Source: Pseudomonas mucidolens (GTDB lineage: Bacteria; Pseudomonadota; Gammaproteobacteria; Pseudomonadales; Pseudomonadaceae). From it: a DNA stretch of 64,000 bases. This document shows positions 22,093 through 29,449 of the stretch, in pieces; position 1 is the stretch's first letter; each line of letters starts with the position of its first letter. The notes below the pieces were generated by a model. The model made no database searches. It worked only from the letters and a program-made list of their open reading frames with translations, and was not told where the DNA came from. The stretch is from positions 496,001 through 560,000 of the forward strand of contig NZ_LT629802.1 of NCBI RefSeq assembly GCF_900106045.1, written 5' to 3'. The position numbers were made by a program, and so were the translations under genes.

Positions 22093-22722
22093 GTGAGTCA
22101 ATTTTTCCAGATTCATCCGGAAAACCCGCAGGCGCGCCTGATCAAACAGGCGGTGGAAATCATTCGCGCCGGTGGTGTGGTGATCTATCCCACGGACTCC
22201 TCCTACGCTATCGGTTGTCAGATCGGCGACAAAAATGCGGTGGAGCGTGTAAGGCGTCTGCGAGCTTTGGACAAGAACCACAACTTCGCGTTGATCTGCA
22301 GCGATCTGTCGCAGTTGGGCCTGTTCGCCAAGGTCGATACCGGTACTTTCCGTCTGCTCAAGGCCCACACGCCGGGACCTTACACGTTTATCCTGAACGC
22401 CACCCGCGAAGTGCCGCGCCTGCTGCTGCACCCCAAGAAACGTACCATTGGTCTGCGCGTGCCGGAGCATCCCATCGCCTTGGCGTTGCTGGCGGAGCTG
22501 GGTGAACCGCTGATGAGCGTGTCGCTGATCATGCCCGGTGACGCCGAGCCACTTGAGGATCCCTACGAGATGCGTCAGTTGCTGGAAAAGCAGGTGGACC
22601 TGATCATCGACGGCGGTTTCGGCGGCGGCAAAGCGTCCACCGTGATCAACCTGGCCGATGGCGAGCCGGAAGTGGTGCGTGTCGGTTGCGGTGATCCGGC
22701 ACCGTTCATGGTTGAAGCCTGA
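22093..22722 (+). CDS. yciO: YciO, Sua5/YrdC-family protein
   Basis: A 209-residue member of the Sua5/YciO/YrdC family (threonylcarbamoyl-adenylate fold). GTG 22093 gives MSQFFQIHPENPQARLIKQA, the YciO N-terminus, with CAGGTAG upstream. KRTIGLRVPEHPIALALLAE and the YPTDSSYAIGCQI nucleotide-binding block are conserved. Whether YciO makes threonylcarbamoyl-AMP in vivo is uncertain; the essential enzyme is usually a separate TsaC. An ATG at 22054 overlapping the end of rnm is an alternative start. It abuts scpA without a gap. Confidence 0.9.
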   Translation: MSQFFQIHPENPQARLIKQAVEIIRAGGVVIYPTDSSYAIGCQIGDKNAVERVRRLRALDKNHNFALICSDLSQLGLFAKVDTGTFRLLKAHTPGPYTFILNATREVPRLLLHPKKRTIGLRVPEHPIALALLAELGEPLMSVSLIMPGDAEPLEDPYEMRQLLEKQVDLIIDGGFGGGKASTVINLADGEPEVVRVGCGDPAPFMVEA

Positions 22723-23541
22723 ATGTCGGTGGTGGAAGCCGTCGACAGCCAGGCGGGCGCCCAGCAGGAGCTGCCATTCGCCATGGTCTATGGCCAGGCG
22801 GTCATGGAAATGCCGTTGGACCTGTACATTCCGCCGGATGCCCTGGAGGTCTTTCTAGAAGCGTTCGAAGGTCCGCTGGACTTGCTGCTGTATCTGATCC
22901 GCAAGCAGAACATCAACATCCTCGACATCCCGGTGGCCGAAATCACCCGCCAGTACATGGGCTATGTCGAATTGATGCAATCGGTGCGTCTGGAACTGGC
23001 CGCCGAATATCTGGTAATGGCTGCCATGCTGGCGGAGATCAAATCGCGGATGTTGTTGCCGCGCTCCGAGACCGTCGAGGCCGAAGAAGACGATCCCCGT
23101 GCTGAACTGATCCGCCGCCTGCAGGAATACGAGCGGTTCAAGGCCGCCGCCGAAGGTATCGACGGCTTGAGCCGGGTCGGTCGGGATGTGGTGGTGCCCA
23201 AACTCGACGCGCCCGAAGCGCGTGCGCGTAAATTGTTGCCGGACGTGAGTCTGGAAGAATTGCTGATGTCCATGGCCGAAGTGCTGCGCCGTGGCGACAT
23301 GTTTGAAAGCCACCAGGTCAGTCGCGAAGCCTTATCCACTCGCGAGCGCATGAGCGATGTGCTGGAACGTCTCAAAGGCGGCGGTTTTGTGCCGTTTGTC
23401 GAGCTGTTTACGGCAGAGGAAGGCCGTCTTGGCGTGGTGGTGACGTTTATGGCAATCCTTGAGCTGGTCAAGGAATCCTTGGTCGAGCTGGTGCAGAATG
23501 AGCCTTTTGCGGCTATCCACGTGCGGGCGCGAGCCGAATAA
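22723..23541 (+). CDS. scpA: Segregation and condensation protein A
   Basis: A 272-residue kleisin that bridges SMC heads with ScpB in chromosome compaction and segregation. The N-terminal kleisin block is clear (LEVFLEAFEGPLDLLLYLIRKQNINILDIPV), then ITRQYMGYVELMQ, AAEYLVMAAMLAEIKSRMLLP, and the C-terminal winged helix (VVVTFMAILELVKESLVELVQ). About 40 residues precede the core, common in Pseudomonas. ATG follows the yciO stop directly. Partner scpB follows by 12 bp. Note the SMC protein itself is not in the window. Confidence 0.95.
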   Translation: MSVVEAVDSQAGAQQELPFAMVYGQAVMEMPLDLYIPPDALEVFLEAFEGPLDLLLYLIRKQNINILDIPVAEITRQYMGYVELMQSVRLELAAEYLVMAAMLAEIKSRMLLPRSETVEAEEDDPRAELIRRLQEYERFKAAAEGIDGLSRVGRDVVVPKLDAPEARARKLLPDVSLEELLMSMAEVLRRGDMFESHQVSREALSTRERMSDVLERLKGGGFVPFVELFTAEEGRLGVVVTFMAILELVKESLVELVQNEPFAAIHVRARAE

Positions 23542-23553
23542 AGAGCTGAATCG

Positions 23554-24489
23554 ATGAATCTGACTGAACCCCGCGAACTGGCTCCGCTGCTGGAGGCCTT
23601 CCTCTTGGCCTCGGGCAAACCGCAATCGTTGGAGCGCCTGTTCGAACTGTTTGAAGAGGCCGAGCGCCCAGAGCCACCGGTGTTCAAGAAGGCGCTGGAG
23701 ATCCTGCGCAAATCCTGCGAAGGCCGTGCCTTTGAGTTGAGAGAAGTCGCCTCGGGTTATCGTCTGCAAATTCGCGAGAAGTTTTCACCGTGGGTTGGGC
23801 GCTTGTGGGAAGAACGTCCGCAACGCTATTCACGGGCGATGCTGGAAACCATGGCATTGATCGCCTATCGCCAGCCCATCACCCGCGGCGAAATCGAAGA
23901 CGTGCGGGGCGTGGCCGTCAACAGTCATATCGTCAAGACGCTGCTTGAACGTGAGTGGATCCGCATCGTCGGCTACCGCGATGTGCCCGGCAAACCGGCG
24001 ATGTTCGCCACCACCAAGGTGTTTCTCGATCACTTCAACCTGAAAAACCTCGACGATCTGCCGCCGTTGGCCGAGCTGCGAGAGATCGAAGCCGAACCGG
24101 TCCTGAATTTCGACGAGGCACCGGTACCGCCGGGACTTCAGGCGTTGGCCGACGCCAGCGCCGAACCGGAGGAACCCAAGGACGAAACCAGCTTCCACAC
24201 GTTATTGCTGGAGCTCGATGATATGGAGGAGGGGCTCAAGACCGATTTTGATGACCTGTTGCGAGATGGGGCGGCTGAGCCTGAAGCGCAGATGAATGTT
24301 GAAACCCTGCCAACGGTCGCAGAACCTGAGCCCGAACCCGAGGAAGATATCCTCGGCGTCGCCCAAGCCCGAGAAAAACTCCTGGCCGCCGTCGCTGCCC
24401 TGGAACAACCCACGTTGAGCGACGAAGAAGCCGAAGCCCAGGCGCTGGCCGAAGCCATCGAAAACGAACGCCGGCAGTTCGACGACTGA
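23554..24489 (+). CDS. scpB: Segregation and condensation protein B
   Basis: A 311-residue ScpB. Residues 1-180 hold the two winged-helix domains (LEAFLLASGKPQSLERLFELFE; SRAMLETMALIAYRQPITRGEIEDVRGVAVNSHIVKTLLEREWI). From about residue 195 an acidic, low-complexity tail extends 110 residues (rich in Glu, Asp, Ala, Pro), longer than in most bacteria, where ScpB is 180-210 residues. ScpB dimers bind ScpA in the SMC complex. Confidence 0.95.
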   Translation: MNLTEPRELAPLLEAFLLASGKPQSLERLFELFEEAERPEPPVFKKALEILRKSCEGRAFELREVASGYRLQIREKFSPWVGRLWEERPQRYSRAMLETMALIAYRQPITRGEIEDVRGVAVNSHIVKTLLEREWIRIVGYRDVPGKPAMFATTKVFLDHFNLKNLDDLPPLAELREIEAEPVLNFDEAPVPPGLQALADASAEPEEPKDETSFHTLLLELDDMEEGLKTDFDDLLRDGAAEPEAQMNVETLPTVAEPEPEPEEDILGVAQAREKLLAAVAALEQPTLSDEEAEAQALAEAIENERRQFDD

Positions 24490-24533
24490 CACAGAGCAAA
24501 ATGTGGGAGCAACTGTCTTCACCATGCCATTCG

Positions 24534-25451
24534 TCACCGCCACTCAGTGCCATCTCGCAACATGGCATTGAGCCTAATCAGCAGTACACGCATGCAGGCG
24601 ATGAGCGCGACCTTCGCGCTCTTACCTCGCTCTCGAAGGCCTTCGTAGCGTGCCTTGAAGTCGGGCTGATGGCGGATTACAACCCAGCAGGACATGTACA
24701 GAGCCCGTCTGACACGGGCTCTGCCTCCATAGATATGTCGCTTCCCGCTGTGATTACCGCTGTCGTCGTTCAAGGGCGCGATACCTGCCAAGGCCGCAAC
24801 CTCACGGCGATCAAGCTCACCTAGTTCGGGCAGATAAACCAGCAAACTCGCGGTGGCAACCGTACCGATACCTTTAACAGAGATGAGCCGCTGGGCTTTT
24901 TCTGCGTCCAGTTCGTGCATGCTCTGATTGATGGCCTTATCAAGTTGCCTGATTTGCGTTTGCAGGAAGTGAATATGGCCTTTGATCAGCGCAATAACGG
25001 CTGGTAGCTGGGCTTGCTGAAGACGGCGCTTATTGTCGTCTCGTTGCTGAACGAAATGCTCGCGCTGCTGAACCAGCTCGCGGAGCGCTTCACGCTCAGG
25101 CGAAATAACCTTGCTGCTTGAGGCATTCAGCACTTCAGCAAAGTCTGCTAGAACGGCCGCATCAATAGCGTCAGTCTTCGCATTCTTGCCCATCGCCACG
25201 GCAAAGGATCTGGCTCGGCGAGGATTGACCCTGAGCACCTTGAAGTTTGCGCCTTGCAGAGCCGCCATGGCATTACGCTCATAGCCCCCGGTGGCCTCCA
25301 GCAAAATCAGACTGACTTCAAACTGACTCAATCGTCGAATCAGCTCAAGAAATCCTTCTGAAGTGTTTGAAACATCGAAACCTTCGCTCTGTGGTTTAAC
25401 CCAGACGACAAGGTTTGATTTTGAGATGTCGATACCGACCCAGGAAATCAT
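24534..25451 (-). CDS. IS110-family DEDD recombinase (transposase)
   Basis: A 305-residue intact recombinase. The N-terminal RuvC-like DEDD domain shows D in WVGIDISKSNLV, E in LLEATGGYE, and the double aspartate in KTDAIDA. A coiled-coil region (about residues 115-175) leads to the C-terminal transposase domain with the helix-hairpin-helix ISVKGIGTVATASLLVYLPELG and the conserved serine region LNDDSGNHSGKRHI. It is full length and without frameshift, so the element may be active. The protein would act with the RNA encoded just upstream. Confidence 0.95.
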   Translation of the reverse strand: MISWVGIDISKSNLVVWVKPQSEGFDVSNTSEGFLELIRRLSQFEVSLILLEATGGYERNAMAALQGANFKVLRVNPRRARSFAVAMGKNAKTDAIDAAVLADFAEVLNASSSKVISPEREALRELVQQREHFVQQRDDNKRRLQQAQLPAVIALIKGHIHFLQTQIRQLDKAINQSMHELDAEKAQRLISVKGIGTVATASLLVYLPELGELDRREVAALAGIAPLNDDSGNHSGKRHIYGGRARVRRALYMSCWVVIRHQPDFKARYEGLRERGKSAKVALIACMRVLLIRLNAMLRDGTEWR

Positions 25452-25484
25452 GGCAAAACCCTCTTACACTCAGATGTGAGAGTG

Positions 25485-25645
25485 CTCTGGCTTTGCCCAC
25501 GCTTGTGATTTCGAGTGGCTGCTCGTCCAACTGTTCGGGCTTGTAGGCCAGAGTGGAAAGGTGGATGGCAGCTCGGCTCCCACACGTGCTTTGAGCACCG
25601 CGGACTTGCAGCTTGCCATCCACCCCTCTCACCCCAGAGTTTATT
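25485..25645 (-). ncRNA. Predicted bridge RNA of the IS110 element
   Basis: Read on the minus strand. A 5' hairpin (CTCT/AGAG, 25639-25626) is followed by a target loop closed by 25624-25610 pairing with 25573-25560 (14 pairs, one bulge). Inside, a hairpin at 25598-25586 separates GCAAGTCCGC (25609-25600) from TGTGGGAGC (25584-25576). A second, donor loop is closed by CTCTGGC (25553-25547) with GCCAGAG (25491-25485), plus GCCC/GGGC. It presents ACAGTTG (25534-25528) and CACAAGC (25507-25501) around a CGAG/CTCG hairpin. The first pair of segments matches the REP target; the second pair matches the element's ends. Prediction by eye; boundaries are approximate. Confidence 0.75.
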
Positions 25646-25708
25646 CCTAGATCAAGACACAAGCGGGCTTGCTCGCACATTTGATTATCGTCGCCAGGGA
25701 GAATGCAT

Positions 25709-25900
25709 ATGAGTTCCACCAAAGACCCCTGCATCAGTATCTGCAAATTCAGCGCTGACATTTGTGTCGGCTGCGGTCGCAGCAAGCGTGAAATCCGCGC
25801 CTGGAAGAAACTCGACAAGACCGACAAGCGTGCCGTTCTCGCCGAGGCCCATCTGCGATTGATCGCCCTGGGCGCCACCGGTCGGCGGAAAAGCAAATGA
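25709..25900 (+). CDS. DUF1289 protein (small, four-cysteine)
   Basis: A 63-residue protein. DPCISICKF and CVGCGRSKREIRAWKKLD are the DUF1289 signature with four cysteines that could hold zinc or an iron-sulfur cluster. ATG 25709 is preferred over the in-frame ATG 25703 because AGGGAG (25696-25701) is 7-8 bases away. In related Pseudomonas it follows scpB and precedes rluB; here the IS110 element has been inserted between. Confidence 0.88.
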   Translation: MSSTKDPCISICKFSADICVGCGRSKREIRAWKKLDKTDKRAVLAEAHLRLIALGATGRRKSK

Positions 25901-26044
25901 CCGGGCACTTATCGACTACGCTCTGATGCGCAACACGCTCCATGAGCGTATGATTCGCGACCCTTTGGCGATACGTTCGCCCAAGACTCAGATTTGAACA
26001 CTCTTCAGGCCACGCCTGAATCGACACACCGGGAGGTGCTTAAG

Positions 26045-27289
26045 ATGAATGAGCAAGACCAGAACGACATCCAGGAAATCGGCCCAGCAGGCGAAAAACT
26101 GCAGAAAGTCCTCGCCCGTATCGGCGTCGGCTCGCGCCGTGACGTAGAAGCCTGGATTACTCAGAAGCGCATCAAGGTCAACGGCGTCGAAGCCACCTTG
26201 GGTCAGCGCGTCGACTTGCATGATGCGATCACCATTGATGGCAAGGTCATCAAGCGTGAAGAGGCCGCCGAATCGGTGCGCCGCGTGATCATGTACAACA
26301 AGCCGGACGGCGAGATCTGCACCCGTGACGACCCGGAAGGCCGTCCAACCGTATTCGACAAGATGCCGCGCCCGAAAGAGGGGCGTTGGATCAACATCGG
26401 CCGTCTCGATATCAACACCACCGGTTTGCTGATGTTCACCACTGACGGTGAGCTGGCCAATCGTTTGATGCACCCGTCCTACGAAATGGACCGCGAATAC
26501 GCGGTGCGTGTGCGTGGCGAAGTCGACGACGAGATGATCGAGCGTCTCAAGGCCGGTGTTGTGTTGGAAGATGGTCCGGCGCGCTTCACCGACATCAAGC
26601 AGGCGCCAGGCGGCGAAGGTTTCAACCATTGGTACCATTGCGTGGTGATGGAAGGCCGTAACCGTGAAGTGCGTCGCCTGTGGGAGTCCCAGGGCCTGGT
26701 GGTCAGCCGTCTGAAGCGCGTGCGTTTTGGTCCGGTGTTCCTTAACTCCGACCTGCCGATGGGCCGCTGGCGCGAAATGAGCCAGTACGAAGTTGACATT
26801 CTGAGTGCTGAAGTTGGCCTGACGCCTGTGGCCATGCCGCAGATGAATGCCAAGAGCAAAGACAAGCTTGAGCGTATGCAGCGCAAATCGTCGCGTCCGG
26901 TGGCCCGTACTGAACGCGTGGCGCGTACCGTGCGCCCGGCGTTGAATGCACCGGCGTCCGGTGGCCGCATCTCCCGCGAGCCGCACCTGGAAGGTGAGCG
27001 TCGTCCATCGGCGCCTGCGCGTCAGGACGGCGAACGTGCGCCACGCACGCCACGCCCTGCGGATCGTGGCGAGGCACCAGGCGCGGGTCGCGGCAACCGT
27101 GGCGAGTCTGGCCGTGGTGCACCGGCGTCGGATCGTCCGGCTGACAGCGCCAATACCAAGCGCCCAGCCAAGCCCGCGCCGAAAAAGCGCCCAGGCCTGA
27201 AATTGGTGGACGACGAGCCATCGGGCAAGCGCCGAGGCGCGCCAGCCGGTTCTGGTCAGCGTCCAGGCTTTGGTCGTAAGAAGCCTTAA
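26045..27289 (+). CDS. rluB: 23S rRNA pseudouridine-2605 synthase RluB
   Basis: A 414-residue RsuA-family enzyme. An S4 RNA-binding domain (EKLQKVLARIGVGSRRDVEAWITQKRIKVNG) precedes the catalytic domain with the active aspartate in GRLDINTTGLLMFTTDG. YNKPDGEICTRDD and EGRNREVRRLWESQG are diagnostic. From about residue 285 a 130-residue basic, Arg/Pro/Ala/Gly-rich tail follows, well beyond the catalytic core, probably disordered and RNA-binding. GGGAGGTGCTTAAG precedes ATG 26045. It is followed by a terminator. Confidence 0.93.
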   Translation: MNEQDQNDIQEIGPAGEKLQKVLARIGVGSRRDVEAWITQKRIKVNGVEATLGQRVDLHDAITIDGKVIKREEAAESVRRVIMYNKPDGEICTRDDPEGRPTVFDKMPRPKEGRWINIGRLDINTTGLLMFTTDGELANRLMHPSYEMDREYAVRVRGEVDDEMIERLKAGVVLEDGPARFTDIKQAPGGEGFNHWYHCVVMEGRNREVRRLWESQGLVVSRLKRVRFGPVFLNSDLPMGRWREMSQYEVDILSAEVGLTPVAMPQMNAKSKDKLERMQRKSSRPVARTERVARTVRPALNAPASGGRISREPHLEGERRPSAPARQDGERAPRTPRPADRGEAPGAGRGNRGESGRGAPASDRPADSANTKRPAKPAPKKRPGLKLVDDEPSGKRRGAPAGSGQRPGFGRKKP

Positions 27290-27323
27290 GAGCAGCCGCA
27301 AGCTTTAAGCTGCGAGCCACAAG

Positions 27324-27359
27324 AAAAGCGCCGACTCTCATGGGTCGGCGTTTTTTTTT
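27324..27359 (+). terminator. Rho-independent terminator of rluB
   Basis: Stem AAAGCGCCGAC / GTCGGCGTTT with an 8-nt loop, followed by nine T. The preceding bases 27293-27320 (GCAGCCGCAAGCTTTAAGCTGCGAGC) belong to the CAAGCT repeat family. Confidence 0.9.
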
Positions 27360-27713
27360 GCAGCGGGCAGCAATGTTTCAGCACCTGTACGTTCGTCCGC
27401 TACCCGTGCGGGTTGCTTGCTGTTGGCAGGTTTTTTTGCCTGGCTGTAACGCAAAGCTGACGATTACTGCCTGGGATCACTCGGCCAATCTGCTGTCGTG
27501 TGTATTGTAAAAATTACCTGACAGCAGGTGGGCGAGTGTGTCCACGTTCGGCCCGAACCGGTCGAGCGGTGTACAATGCGCCGCGTTTTACTGTGACCCC
27601 TTTGCGTATCCACGCAATAGGCCAACCTTCAAGGCTATCCGCCTTGTTAACTCCGCCTGGCCAAAAGCCGGACGGGTTCGATTTCGTCACAGATAAAAAC
27701 AAGCAGGTGACGC
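27360..27713. other. Gene-free stretch upstream of aroP leader frames
   Basis: No gene is recognised. A -10-like TACAAT lies at 27572-27577 (GTGTACAATGCG) with no good -35, which suggests an activator-dependent promoter or a chance match. GGCAGG-T7-GCCTGG near 27434-27450 has the look of a weak hairpin. If TACAAT is the promoter, the aroP leader would be about 250 nt and hold both short frames described next. Confidence 0.45.
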
Positions 27714-27776
27714 ATGACCGTTAGAAAAACGCTGGACTCCTGGTGCCTGCGCTGGGGTTTGATCGGCGCTGCTTGA
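27714..27776 (+). CDS. Candidate leader peptide upstream of aroP (20 residues)
   Basis: ATG 27714 is preceded by AGGTG with ideal spacing (AGGTGACGC-ATG), and the frame encodes MTVRKTLDSWCLRWGLIGAA then TGA. It contains two Trp codons in 20 and precedes an aromatic amino-acid permease gene, so a translation-sensing role is possible. It ends 61 bp before aroP. No classical attenuator (paired stems with a T run) was found, so this is a candidate only. Confidence 0.4.
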   Translation: MTVRKTLDSWCLRWGLIGAA

Positions 27777-27802
27777 GTCGACTGGCAAAGCAGTAACGTG
27801 CA

Positions 27803-27841
27803 ATGAACATCATCAAACCTTGCGTGAGACCCTTTTCATGA
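27803..27841 (+). CDS. Second short frame overlapping the aroP start (12 residues)
   Basis: ATG 27803 encodes MNIIKPCVRPFS; its TGA (27839-27841) overlaps the aroP ATG (27838-27840) as ATGA. Such overlap is the usual geometry of translational coupling. The aroP start itself has a poor ribosome-binding site, which would fit re-initiation. The frame's own ribosome-binding site is weak. Confidence 0.3.
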   Translation: MNIIKPCVRPFS

Positions 27842-29259
27842 GTGGACCCCATTCGCATTCAGGTGAACTGAAGCGCGGCCTTAAAAATCGTCATATTCAA
27901 TTGATCGCCCTCGGTGGCGCAATCGGTACCGGCTTGTTCCTGGGCTCGGCGGGGGTGCTGAAGTCAGCGGGGCCGTCAATGATCCTGGGGTATGCCATTT
28001 GCGGTTTCATTGCCTTCATGATCATGCGCCAATTGGGCGAAATGATCGTAGAAGAGCCGGTGGCTGGCTCCTTCAGCCACTTTGCGCATAAGTATTGGGG
28101 CGGTTTCGCTGGCTTCCTGTCGGGCTGGAACTGCTGGATCCTGTACATTCTGGTGGGCATGTCGGAGCTGACAGCCGTCGGCAAGTACGTGCATTACTGG
28201 TGGCCGGAGATTCCGATCTGGGTCTCGGCCGCAGCGTTTTTCGTGCTGATCAACGTGATCAACCTGACCAACGTCAAAGTGTTCGGCGAGGCTGAGTTCT
28301 GGTTCGCGATCATCAAGGTCGTGGCCATCGTCGGCATGATTGCCCTGGGCAGCTATCTGCTGGTCAGCGGCACCGGCGGGCCCCAAGCCTCGGTGAACAA
28401 CCTGTGGGAGCACGGCGGGTTCTTCCCCCACGGCGTCGGCGGTCTGGTGATGGCCATGGCGTTCATCATGTTTTCGTTCGGTGGCCTGGAAATGCTTGGC
28501 TTTACCGCCGCGGAAGCGGACCAGCCACGTACCGTTATCCCCAAGGCCATCAATCAGGTGATCTACCGGATCCTGATCTTCTACATCGGCGCCCTGGTAG
28601 TGTTGCTGTCGCTGATACCTTGGGACAGCCTGCTGGTAACCTTGAACGCCTCCGGTGATGCCTACAGCGGCAGCCCGTTTGTCCAGGTGTTCTCGATGCT
28701 GGGCAGCAACACCGCCGCGCACATCCTTAACTTCGTGGTGTTGACGGCGGCCCTGTCGGTGTACAACAGCGGGACGTATTGCACCAGCCGCATGTTGCTG
28801 GGCATGGCCGAACAAGGCGATGCGCCGGCGGCGTTGGCGAAGATCGATAAGCGTGGCGTGCCGGTACGGTCGATCCTGGCATCGGCTGCGATCACGGTGG
28901 TGGCGGTGCTGATGAACTACCTGATTCCGCAGCACGCGCTGGAACTGCTGATGTCCCTGGTCGTGGCCACGTTGGTGATCAACTGGGCGATGATCAGTTT
29001 CTCCCATTTCAAGTTCCGCCAGCACATGAACCGCACCGGCCAGGTGTCGTTGTTCAAGGCGTTGTGGTATCCCTATGGCAACTATGTTTGCCTGGCATTC
29101 GTGGTGTTTATCCTGGGCGTCATGCTGATGATTCCGGGCATTCAGGTGTCGGTGTATGCGATCCCGGTGTGGCTGGTGTTCATGGGGGTGTGCTACTACT
29201 TCAAGAGCAAGCGCAAGGCTCCAGCCTATACCCGCGTGCAAAGCCCGGCGGTAAAGTAA
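27838..29259 (+). CDS. aroP: Aromatic amino-acid permease (AroP family)
   Basis: A 473-residue amino-acid/proton symporter of the APC family, 12 membrane segments. It aligns closely with E. coli AroP/PheP: RGLKNRHIQLIALGGAIGTGLFLG, RQLGEMIVEEPVAGSFSHFAHKYWG, INLTNVKVFGEAEFWFAIIKV, FSFGGLEMLGFTAAEADQP, NQVIYRILIFYIGAL, LTAALSVYNSGTYC. ATG 27838 gives the shortest N-terminus consistent with the family; an earlier in-frame start at 27820 adds six residues. No strong ribosome-binding site is present. A terminator follows directly. Confidence 0.88.
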   Translation: MSGPHSHSGELKRGLKNRHIQLIALGGAIGTGLFLGSAGVLKSAGPSMILGYAICGFIAFMIMRQLGEMIVEEPVAGSFSHFAHKYWGGFAGFLSGWNCWILYILVGMSELTAVGKYVHYWWPEIPIWVSAAAFFVLINVINLTNVKVFGEAEFWFAIIKVVAIVGMIALGSYLLVSGTGGPQASVNNLWEHGGFFPHGVGGLVMAMAFIMFSFGGLEMLGFTAAEADQPRTVIPKAINQVIYRILIFYIGALVVLLSLIPWDSLLVTLNASGDAYSGSPFVQVFSMLGSNTAAHILNFVVLTAALSVYNSGTYCTSRMLLGMAEQGDAPAALAKIDKRGVPVRSILASAAITVVAVLMNYLIPQHALELLMSLVVATLVINWAMISFSHFKFRQHMNRTGQVSLFKALWYPYGNYVCLAFVVFILGVMLMIPGIQVSVYAIPVWLVFMGVCYYFKSKRKAPAYTRVQSPAVK

Positions 29260-29275
29260 TTCACTGTCGATGAAG

Positions 29276-29304
29276 AAAAACCCGGACATGTTCCGGGTTT
29301 TTTT
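29276..29304 (+). terminator. Rho-independent terminator of aroP
   Basis: AACCCGGA / TCCGGGTT with a CATGT loop, flanked by A5 and T7; bidirectional in form. Confidence 0.9.
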
Positions 29305-29365
29305 GGCCTGCCCGAAGAGGCTATGCAGATCTGCGTCGGTTGTTACAGCTTGCACCGTGGGACAA

Positions 29366-29393
29366 GGAACCGTGAAGCGAAGTGAACCACATA
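29366..29393 (+). promoter_or_regulatory. hrp box (HrpL/RspL ECF-sigma promoter)
   Basis: GGAACC (29366-29371), 15 bases, CCACATA (29387-29393). This is an exact match to the hrp-box consensus GGAACC-N15/16-CCACNNA of type III secretion promoters in plant-associated Pseudomonas. It lies 56 bp upstream of ATG 29450 on the same strand and behind the aroP terminator, so it can only serve the next gene. Confidence 0.85.
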
Positions 29394-29449
29394 GGATGAC
29401 TGGCGTTGTCAGCCGAACTTTTCCTATCTGATAGCTCGGGAGTTGAGTT

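Larger units (their letters stand above)
24511..25661 (-). mobile_element. IS110-family insertion sequence inside a REP element
   Basis: A complete element of about 1.15 kb. Left flank ends ATGTGGGAGC (24501-24510) and right flank resumes AGCGGGCTTGCTCGC (25662 on); joining them restores an uninterrupted REP like those at 53043-53065. AGC is shared at both ends, consistent with recombination at a short core rather than target duplication. The transposase gene leaves 23 nt on its 3' side and about 210 nt on its 5' side, the IS110 (not IS1111) arrangement. No terminal inverted repeats are evident, as expected. Confidence 0.9.

Noticed and set aside
25535..25542. CAAGCCCG in the IS110 leader considered as the left target guide
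   Set aside because: It would lie after the right guide and inside the donor-loop stem. The segment at 25600-25609 has the right order, sits in the target loop, and matches over 10 positions with one G-U.
24490..25708. Composite transposon or larger island around the IS110 element
   Set aside because: Only one element is present, the flanks rejoin to an intact REP, and scpB and the DUF1289 gene on both sides are in their normal order.
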